A DNA stretch of 10,471 bases. Source: Anthropogastromicrobium chipingensis_A. Its GTDB lineage: Bacteria > Bacillota > Clostridia > Lachnospirales > Lachnospiraceae. This document shows positions 6,725 to 10,471 of the stretch, piece by piece. The notes beneath the pieces were generated by a model. The model was not told where the DNA came from, did no database searches, and saw only the letters and a list, made by a program, of their open reading frames with translations. Made by a program: the position numbers and the translations under genes. How positions within the stretch are numbered: position 1 is the stretch's first letter; each line of letters opens with the position of its first letter. Location: contig CAVCXB010000104.1 in the NCBI GenBank assembly GCA_963605535.1, forward strand, positions 1 through 10,471. The letters are read 5' to 3'.

Positions 6725-6771
6725 GTTAGTATACTATTAGTACACTGTTAGTACACCATCGTTAGTACACC
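6725..6771 (+). repeat. 11-bp repeats GTTAGTACACC between operon and integrase
   Basis: Four copies are present: GTTAGTATACT (6725-6735), ATTAGTACACT (6736-6746), GTTAGTACACC (6747-6757) and, after a 3-nt gap, an identical GTTAGTACACC (6761-6771). They lie between the operon stop and its terminator, next to the 3' end of a tyrosine recombinase gene. Repeated short sites beside an integrase gene can be arm-type recombinase sites or part of an attachment site, but no tRNA gene or second att copy is in the window to test this. Confidence 0.75.
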
Positions 6772-6773
6772 GA

Positions 6774-6812
6774 TAAGGCGTATATCTGAGTAAGGTATGC
6801 GCCTTATTTTTT
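6774..6812 (+). terminator. Intrinsic terminator of the GGGtGRT operon
   Basis: TAAGGCGTATA (6774-6784) pairs with TATGCGCCTTA (6796-6806), eleven pairs including one G-U, followed by TTTTTT. It is 115 nt after the operon stop and only 7 nt beyond the 3' end of the convergent integrase gene, where it may also help stop transcription from the other side. The minus strand lacks a T-run. Confidence 0.85.
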
Positions 6813-6818
6813 GCCTTT

Positions 6819-7937
6819 TTACAGTTTGGTGATTTCCTCGGTGAGATACTTTACCAGGTCAAGATGTGTGTAATGCTTATCGGTTACGTCCGTGATTTCG
6901 TGGCCCATCATCAGCTTTCTTGCCAGATCGTCCATCCTGGCTTCCTTCGCTCGAGTGGAGAACGTGTGGCGCGGACAGCTCGGGCTGTAGTCGGTCCATC
7001 CATGACGAGCCATAATCTTCTTAAAGCGGCCGCGGTACTTATCGTAAGTCATACGCTCCTTTTTGGTCTTTGTGTCATCGTAGAAAAGAAATTCGCCGTC
7101 AGATCGGTCGTAGTAGTAGCGGACCAGTTCTTGAATCTTCGGATGGATTGGCACTAAGCGGTCTGTGCCAGCTTGTGTTTTCATGCCGCCTGTCATGGTC
7201 ATTTCCTGCAAGTTGATGTTTTCCTTTCGCAGCTCGATCAGCTCCTCAGGACGCCAGGTAGAGTAGATGTTAATCAAAATCATCCGGGTGCAGCCGTATT
7301 CCAGATCATCCCACAGCTGCTGTTCATGCTCTCTGGTGATCGGATTCTTGTCTTTACGTTGCTTTTCGATCTTACCTTGAATGCCCTTGAGGGTAAATTG
7401 CCTTGCTGGATTTACAGCCACCAGTCCGCTCAGAACTGCATAGTCGTACATTAAGTTAAACATGGACTTGATGCGGGACTTGATGTTGTCACTGGCAACG
7501 ATAGTCTTTCCATTCTCAATCTTCTGGGCATCGCGCACGATAAAATCTTTCATCGCCTGCGGTTGGATAGACGCTGCATTCAAGCGGCGAAAGGACGGCG
7601 TGACGTAGAGCCATGCCGTGCGGACTGTACGTGCAGCGGAATCGCTTGTCAGCTCCTCAAAATAAGATCTTGACCATTTTTCGTAGAGAGCTTCAATAGT
7701 AAGCGTTTCCTTGTCCAGTTCATACGGATTCTTGTGGTACTCGGAAAGTGCGTCATAGGCTTCATACCAGCTTGGGTAGTAGCCCAGAATCTTCCCGATC
7801 GGGCGGCCTTCGGAGTTCTTTCCAGTGGTCACCATTGCGCGGAATGGATTGCGAAGATTCTTGTTCTTGATCTCACTGATCCGGCCGAAGCCATTAGGTA
7901 ATTTGGGGTGTTTTGTGGTTGATTTGCGTTTTGCCAT
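6819..7937 (-). CDS. Tyrosine recombinase (phage/ICE-type integrase)
   Basis: The 372-residue DNA recombinase has the layout of element-encoded integrases: an N-terminal arm-binding region (about 1-75), a core-binding helical domain (about 80-180) and a C-terminal catalytic domain (about 200-372). Catalytic residues visible are Arg229 (WRPEEL), Lys253 in the beta-hairpin (KTQAGTDR), Arg323 (SCPRHTF), His346 (MGHE) and the nucleophile Tyr356 (KHYTH). The His that normally begins the HxxR box is Ser320 here, which is unusual. The start at 7937 follows AGGAGGA (7945-7951) by 7 nt. It marks the rightward DNA as accessory. The gene points toward the chromosomal operon, as expected for an integrase at an element edge. 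A minus-strand terminator-like hairpin lies 35 nt upstream and a divergent small RNA gene beyond it, so its expression may be tightly limited. Its own promoter is not obvious. Confidence 0.92.
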   Translation of the reverse strand: MAKRKSTTKHPKLPNGFGRISEIKNKNLRNPFRAMVTTGKNSEGRPIGKILGYYPSWYEAYDALSEYHKNPYELDKETLTIEALYEKWSRSYFEELTSDSAARTVRTAWLYVTPSFRRLNAASIQPQAMKDFIVRDAQKIENGKTIVASDNIKSRIKSMFNLMYDYAVLSGLVAVNPARQFTLKGIQGKIEKQRKDKNPITREHEQQLWDDLEYGCTRMILINIYSTWRPEELIELRKENINLQEMTMTGGMKTQAGTDRLVPIHPKIQELVRYYYDRSDGEFLFYDDTKTKKERMTYDKYRGRFKKIMARHGWTDYSPSCPRHTFSTRAKEARMDDLARKLMMGHEITDVTDKHYTHLDLVKYLTEEITKL

Positions 7938-7960
7938 GGTATCATCCTCCTAAAAATAAG

Positions 7961-7992
7961 TATAAGAAAAACAGGTGTTCAATTGACACCTG
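7961..7992 (-). terminator. Terminator or attenuator upstream of the integrase
   Basis: Read on the minus strand, CAGGTGT and ACACCTG form a perfect 7-bp stem with a 7-nt loop (7972-7992), followed by TTTTTCTT. It would end transcripts coming from the hic genes just before the integrase ribosome-binding site. If the integrase promoter lies upstream, it would act as an attenuator. The palindrome also contains the -35 box of the plus-strand promoter at 7983, so it could alternatively be an operator. Confidence 0.7.
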
Positions 7993-8012
7993 CACACGAA
8001 AGATGATATAAT
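7983..8012 (+). promoter_or_regulatory. Perfect-consensus promoter on the plus strand, opposite to the genes
   Basis: TTGACA (7983-7988), an 18-bp spacer and TATAAT (8007-8012) match both consensus hexamers in full. It points away from the integrase into a stretch with no plus-strand gene, so it most likely drives the short RNA ending at 8081. Predicted start: about 8019-8020. Confidence 0.8.
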
Positions 8013-8018
8013 ATGCCT

Positions 8019-8081
8019 TGCGTTAGAGCATGGATATCATCCGTGTACTTGCCTCGGTGTTGGTAGCATCGAGGCATTTTT
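8019..8081 (+). ncRNA. Putative small RNA (about 62 nt), candidate antisense regulator of integrase
   Basis: The RNA is inferred from a perfect promoter just upstream and an intrinsic terminator at its end, with no open frame between. Two stem-loops are predicted. SL1 is GCATGGAT (8028-8035) with ATCCGTGT (8039-8046), eight pairs with two G-U and loop AUC. SL2 is the terminator. Within SL1, 8029-8042 (CATGG, A, TATCATCC) repeats the plus-strand sequence at 7935-7947, the complement of the integrase start codon and part of its Shine-Dalgarno site. The RNA could therefore pair with the integrase message over 13 bp with one bulged A and block initiation. It is also antisense to the 3' untranslated part of any hicB2 transcript. 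An untranslated role is inferred; no covariance or expression data were available. Alternatively the repeated sequence could be a DNA-binding site. Confidence 0.6.
8050..8081 (+). terminator. Intrinsic terminator of the small RNA
   Basis: TGCCTCG (8050-8056) and CGAGGCA (8070-8076) make a 7-bp GC-rich stem with a 13-nt loop, followed by TTTTT (8077-8081). The opposite strand has no T-run after this stem, so it works for plus-strand transcripts and not for the hicB2 message. Confidence 0.85.
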
Positions 8082-8087
8082 GCTATA

Positions 8088-8309
8088 TTACAATCGTATC
8101 ATATACAAGGACTGGCGGAATGTCAACTGAATTTCCTGACCTTCTTCTTTTCGACTTGTAATGGCAAGGCCGAGTGCTTCCGTTGCCATTTCGTATACGG
8201 AAGCTATATCATCTCCATCAGTAAAACATTCCGGAAAATCTGGAAATGATACCCCAAATCCACCTTCTTCAGCCTGATGAAAAATAGCTGGATATGCATA
8301 CTTTGCCAT
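8088..8309 (-). CDS. Shortened second HicB-family antitoxin copy
   Basis: The 73-residue product has the HicB N-terminal RNase-H-like fold (about 1-60). It begins MAKYAYPAIF, nearly the same as the full hicB at 8364-8762, and the two share the sequence around their ribosome-binding sites, which suggests local duplication. The C-terminal DNA-binding part present in the longer copy is missing. After EEGQEIQ the frame ends in an unrelated tail (LTFRQSLYMIRL). In another frame the same DNA reads DIPPVLVYDTIVI, which resembles the IPxP...DTI stretch of the longer copy, so a frameshift plus deletion is likely. AGGAGG lies 11 nt from the ATG instead of 6 because of an extra GAAAC, which should weaken translation. 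It may be a decaying gene, or a small antitoxin able to bind HicA but not the operator. Confidence 0.75.
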   Translation of the reverse strand: MAKYAYPAIFHQAEEGGFGVSFPDFPECFTDGDDIASVYEMATEALGLAITSRKEEGQEIQLTFRQSLYMIRL

Positions 8310-8340
8310 AAGAAACGAAACCTCCTTTGGGGCACAGCTG

Positions 8341-8359
8341 AGTTTTACTTAGTAAAACT
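8341..8359 (-). other. Hairpin between hicB and the shortened hicB
   Basis: AGTTTTAC and GTAAAACT form a perfect 8-bp stem with loop TTA (or TAA on the minus strand), 4 nt after the hicB stop and about 12 nt before the next ribosome-binding site. No T-run follows, so it is not a standard terminator. It may separate or stabilise message segments. Confidence 0.55.
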
Positions 8360-8363
8360 GAAT

Positions 8364-8762
8364 TTAGTTCGCTTGCACCTTTTGAATGAGAGCTTCCTGA
8401 AGGATTTGAGAGAAATTCAATCCCATTGCAGAAGCAGCCTCGTTTAACCATTCAGGAATGGTCAGAGTCTTTTTAACCGCTTTGTTATTATACATTTTTC
8501 TGTACTTTATAGTGTCGCAGGCAATGAAATTTACAAAATCATTTCCAGAAACAGAAAATGCAGATCTGGCAGAGGGAGCAGGAATTTCACGGCCGTCTTT
8601 TTCGTATCCGTACAGAACGAGCGCAAGAGCATCTTCAGCCATTTCAATACCATCTTCCAGATTATCACCGCAAGTATAGCAGCCTTCCAGATCAGGAAAG
8701 ACAATAGAGTAAGAACCGTCCTCTTCAGGGGTAAAAATTGCAGGATATACATACTTTGCCAT
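8364..8762 (-). CDS. hicB: HicB family antitoxin
   Basis: This 132-residue antitoxin forms a complex with the HicA ribonuclease and represses the operon. The N-terminal HicB domain (about 1-65) has the PAIF...YSIVFPDLEGCYTCGD pattern typical of the partially degenerate RNase-H fold. The C-terminal segment (about 94-132, KKTLTIPEWLNEAASAMGLNFSQ) is a ribbon-helix-helix-like DNA-binding region that would recognise the operator in the hicA promoter. AAGGAGG (8769-8775) stands 6 nt before the ATG. The gene follows hicA by 38 nt in the same transcript, in the usual toxin-first hicAB order, and a truncated paralogue follows. TA modules of this type are common on mobile elements, which agrees with the neighbouring integrase. 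Confidence 0.92.
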   Translation of the reverse strand: MAKYVYPAIFTPEEDGSYSIVFPDLEGCYTCGDNLEDGIEMAEDALALVLYGYEKDGREIPAPSARSAFSVSGNDFVNFIACDTIKYRKMYNNKAVKKTLTIPEWLNEAASAMGLNFSQILQEALIQKVQAN

Positions 8763-8793
8763 AAGAAACCTCCTTAAATATAGGTAGAAGGGT

Positions 8794-8813
8794 GGGGCTT
8801 TTATTTAAGCCCC
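8794..8813 (-). other. GC-rich hairpin around the hicA stop codon
   Basis: On the minus strand GGGGCTT and AAGCCCC form a 7-bp stem with loop AAATAA. The hicA stop codon TAA sits at the edge of that loop, and the hicB ribosome-binding site is about 20 nt downstream. There is no T-run. Such a structure could adjust the toxin-to-antitoxin ratio by affecting ribosome passage or RNA decay. Confidence 0.6.
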
Positions 8814-8983
8814 GCATCCTTCAGGATGTTGTTCAATGTTCCGATAGGAATTTCAGCTTTGTGTCTAGGAACTGCAAATTGTTTTCCTGTCACTGGACTG
8901 AACCAGATATCATGACGACTGCCATTACGCAACACTTCACAGTTATTTTTCTTCAAAAGCTTTAGTAATTCTTGTGTTTTCAT
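8801..8983 (-). CDS. hicA: HicA family mRNA interferase toxin
   Basis: The 60-residue toxin has the double-stranded-RNA-binding-like fold of HicA and would cleave mRNA when free of HicB. The catalytic His24 lies in NGSRHDIW (20-27), and the conserved end VPRHKAEIPIGTLNNILKDAG (38-58) matches the family. Length is typical. GGAGG stands close to the ATG at 8983 (about 4-5 nt). It is the first gene of the hicA-hicB-hicB2 transcript and has a perfect-consensus promoter with an inverted repeat inside, so it should be strong when derepressed and shut by the HicAB complex. Confidence 0.92.
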   Translation of the reverse strand: MKTQELLKLLKKNNCEVLRNGSRHDIWFSPVTGKQFAVPRHKAEIPIGTLNNILKDAGLK

Positions 8984-9005
8984 TGTTCCTCCCTTTTACA
9001 ATATT

Positions 9006-9034
9006 ATTATAACACGTGCAAATACGTGTGTCAA
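9006..9034 (-). promoter_or_regulatory. hicA promoter with embedded operator
   Basis: On the minus strand TTGACA (9029-9034), a 17-bp spacer and TATAAT (9006-9011) are both perfect. The spacer region holds the exact inverted repeat ACACGT-N6-ACGTGT (9012-9029), filling the space between the hexamers and touching the -35. This is where a HicB/HicAB dimer would block polymerase. Operator function is inferred from position and symmetry. Confidence 0.85.
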
Positions 9035-9057
9035 GCAAATGCGAAACTTTTTTTTTA

Positions 9058-9088
9058 TAAAATTGCCCCGGCACAAATGTGTCGGGGC
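9058..9088 (-). terminator. Terminator of the exported-protein gene
   Basis: On the minus strand GCCCCGACAC and GTGCCGGGGC pair over ten positions with one G-U (9065-9088), followed by AATTTTAT. It is 23 nt after the stop at 9112 and separates this gene from the hic operon. Confidence 0.8.
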
Positions 9089-9111
9089 GGTGTCATATAA
9101 GTGAAGTTAAT

Positions 9112-10104
9112 TTAGTTGAATATCTGATCAGTCTTATACATTCCGTCAGAGCCACGCTCAAAGCTCCATTTTGCACTGGCATTCAGATAAGGAACATTCC
9201 AGAAGATACAGATCTCTTGGACTTTGGACGAATCCTTGTAGATTCGTGCGGCCATGTCCTGAGAGTACATATCAAGCATTTTTTCAGTTGTTTCCTTGGA
9301 ATTTTTTTGACTCCATGTAAGATTTACAAGGGCAATATAGTCATCTGGAGTATCAGTCCCGGCATCATCGTTAATTGTAATACTGTCAATGGTTGTGTAG
9401 TCGTAATCGCTGACGTAGCTGCGCAGGTTGGCCTGAATGTAGTCTTCGCTGGTAAGGGTATATCTGGTAGTTTCTGTTTCATCAGAGGATGATTCGTCAA
9501 TCAGTGTTTTTTCAGTAGAAATTTCACCATCGAATTGAGCTAATAATGAATTATATTTATCAAAAAGTTCTAAGTACAATTTTAATAGACCATCATAATC
9601 TGTTGGAATACCGTCAGGAATGTTTACGACGCTGGAAGATTCCTCATCAGAATCTTCATCGGCATTGTTAGCAATGTTGACCGTGTAAGAAAGAGAATCA
9701 AAGTTGCTTAAAACGGTAACAGTGAGGTCGATAGGAGACTTTATATCTCCAAGTTCAAAGTAAGAAGTTACAGGTAAAGTAGCACCATCTTTTAATGCCT
9801 TAGCACTATTTTGCATACCAACATCATTATAATCAGTAGGAAAGCCAAGATTTAACTCAATTCCGTTTTGGAAAGCTTGAAGATAAAAGGACGTGGCAAA
9901 GTAAGTTGCTTCAGATGATTTGTTAGTAAATGAAAAGTCGAATCCAATAAGTTGTTTGTCATCATCTCCAGATGTTAAATGGAAGCCGTCATAGACAAAA
10001 GATTGATCTCCATTGTCATACTCAAAAGTGTCTGATTCGGCAGCGTATGCATTGCTACATAGTAGAAGCGCGCAACAAGCGATAGGTAATAGTTGTTTCC
10101 TCAT
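9112..10104 (-). CDS. Exported protein with DUF5067-like N-terminal domain
   Basis: The 330-residue protein has a signal peptide (MRK, hydrophobic 5-17) with a type I cleavage site after AYA at residue 21. Cys10, Cys11 and Cys16 are in the hydrophobic core, but no proper lipobox is formed, so a secreted rather than lipoprotein form is favoured. Residues about 25-145 resemble DUF5067, a beta-rich extracellular domain (QLIGFDFSFTNKSSEAT, then SFYLQAFQNGIEL). An acidic/Ser linker (148-158), a helix (170-192) and a second Ser/Glu/Thr-rich linker (193-215) lead to a C-terminal domain (about 220-330) that I do not recognise, with the motif LTWSQKNSKETTEKMLDMYS. The protein is strongly acidic. GGGAGGA (10111-10117) is 6 nt before the ATG. 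It is flanked by terminators on both sides and is its own transcription unit. The role is unknown; cell-surface or wall association is inference. Confidence 0.8.
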   Translation of the reverse strand: MRKQLLPIACCALLLCSNAYAAESDTFEYDNGDQSFVYDGFHLTSGDDDKQLIGFDFSFTNKSSEATYFATSFYLQAFQNGIELNLGFPTDYNDVGMQNSAKALKDGATLPVTSYFELGDIKSPIDLTVTVLSNFDSLSYTVNIANNADEDSDEESSSVVNIPDGIPTDYDGLLKLYLELFDKYNSLLAQFDGEISTEKTLIDESSSDETETTRYTLTSEDYIQANLRSYVSDYDYTTIDSITINDDAGTDTPDDYIALVNLTWSQKNSKETTEKMLDMYSQDMAARIYKDSSKVQEICIFWNVPYLNASAKWSFERGSDGMYKTDQIFN

Positions 10105-10136
10105 AATAAATCCTCCCTAAGATTTTTTATAAATAT

Positions 10137-10165
10137 AAAATACTACATACAACACCAAAAGTAAA
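10137..10165 (-). promoter_or_regulatory. Probable promoter of the exported-protein gene
   Basis: On the minus strand TTTACT (10160-10165), a 17-bp spacer and TATTTT (10137-10142) match four of six bases each. It lies 32 nt upstream of the ATG and after the upstream terminator, so the position fits although the hexamers are moderate. Confidence 0.45.
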
Positions 10166-10184
10166 GGAATTAAGCGAAAATTCA

Positions 10185-10216
10185 CCAAAAAACCGTGTCG
10201 GATAGCCAACACGGTT
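10185..10216 (-). terminator. Terminator after the partial small gene
   Basis: On the minus strand AACCGTGTTGG and CCGACACGGTT pair over eleven positions with one G-U around a 4-nt loop, followed by six T. It ends the transcript of the gene stopping at 10239. Confidence 0.85.
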
Positions 10217-10238
10217 AAAAATCAAATAGTATCGAACT

Positions 10239-10460
10239 TCACTTTTCTATGATGAGATGAGCCATTGAGTGGATGATCTCATCGAACTTATCAATTTCCT
10301 CATCTGAATAATGGTAAATATCTTCCCACTTATAATCAGGAAGCCAGCAAGTAGCGTGACGGAAACAATATTGCTCATCAGGTGTCTCGATATACACCTT
10401 TACTTTACCGTCGGGTTTCATTTCGGAGTGAACGATTTCTGTATTATCACTCAGAGTCAT
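10239..10460 (-). CDS. Small conserved hypothetical protein, probably 5'-truncated by the window edge
   Basis: At least 73 residues are visible, starting MTLSDNTEIVHSEMKPDGKV. The ATG at 10460 has no ribosome-binding site in the 11 bases available upstream. The frame stays open to the window end (reading YPF before the Met), so the true start is probably outside. The protein is acidic, with a first beta-rich half (VKVYIETPDE), two Cys (32 and 38) and a C-terminal helix (YSDEEIDKFDEIIHSMAHLI). I recall similar short proteins scattered in accessory DNA of Clostridia but cannot assign a named family or function. No membrane or DNA-binding motif is visible. It is followed by a strong terminator. 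Confidence 0.65.
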   Translation of the reverse strand: MTLSDNTEIVHSEMKPDGKVKVYIETPDEQYCFRHATCWLPDYKWEDIYHYSDEEIDKFDEIIHSMAHLIIEK

Positions 10461-10471
10461 AAATGGATACA

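Noticed and set aside
6725..6771. CRISPR array
   Set aside because: Units are 11 bp and directly adjacent without spacers of proper size, and no cas genes are present. The same holds for the other tandem repeats.
8015..8066. Short frame from ATG 8013-8015 within the small RNA (about 17 codons)
   Set aside because: Its ATG overlaps the -10 box and precedes the predicted transcript start, and there is no ribosome-binding site.
9079..9492. Plus-strand 137-codon frame opposite the exported-protein gene
   Set aside because: It starts in the terminator stem of the minus-strand gene, has no ribosome-binding site, and has no recognisable protein features.

Overview
The window looks like chromosome from a gut-type low-to-mid-GC Firmicute, most likely a Lachnospiraceae (Clostridia) species. 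The reasons are strong AGGAGG ribosome-binding sites, TTGACA/TATAAT promoters, a cytoplasmic GH3 beta-glucosidase next to an MFS transporter, the paired NifU-like/GGGtGRT genes that I associate with this group, and a DUF5067-like exported protein. The genus cannot be fixed from the sequence alone.

Left part (1-4710, all + strand): an MFS transporter (110-1291) is followed by a GH3 beta-glycosidase (1450-3699) with its own promoter and a seven-copy 11-bp TATCA repeat in its leader. A pair of this kind would import and hydrolyse an oligosaccharide or glycoside inside the cell. Next comes an HPr-fold protein (4052-4276, TTG start). It keeps the regulatory Ser site but has Ser where HPr carries the phosphorylated His, like Crh. 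Its promoter is strong, with a palindrome at the predicted transcription start, and the gene is followed by a good terminator. A 57-residue leucine-zipper-like microprotein (4537-4710) follows, behind a four-copy 10-bp repeat.

Middle part (4711-6812, + strand): a two-gene operon encodes a NifU/IscU-like protein (4938-5630) and a GGGtGRT-family protein (5648-6658). The genes are 17 nt apart and have excellent ribosome-binding sites and codon use suggesting very high expression. The function of the GGGtGRT family is unknown to me. The pair looks like an undescribed metallocluster or sulfur system. The operon ends in a repeat-rich 3' region and an intrinsic terminator.

Right part (6819-10471, genes all on the - strand): this is accessory DNA. 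It holds a tyrosine recombinase (6819-7937), a hicA-hicB toxin-antitoxin pair with a second, shortened hicB copy downstream, an exported DUF5067-like protein, and the 3' part of a small conserved hypothetical gene. Just upstream of the recombinase, on the opposite strand, a perfect-consensus promoter (7983-8012) and an intrinsic terminator (8050-8081) bracket about 62 nt with no gene. The predicted RNA carries a stem-loop that is complementary over 13 bp, with one bulged base, to the recombinase start codon and the edge of its Shine-Dalgarno site. It is therefore a candidate antisense regulator of integrase translation, comparable in logic to RNA-OUT of IS10. I consider this the most interesting signal in the window.

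Four intergenic spacers carry short tandem repeats with a 10-11 bp period and unrelated sequences (1355-1425, 4461-4500, 6663-6682, 6725-6771).
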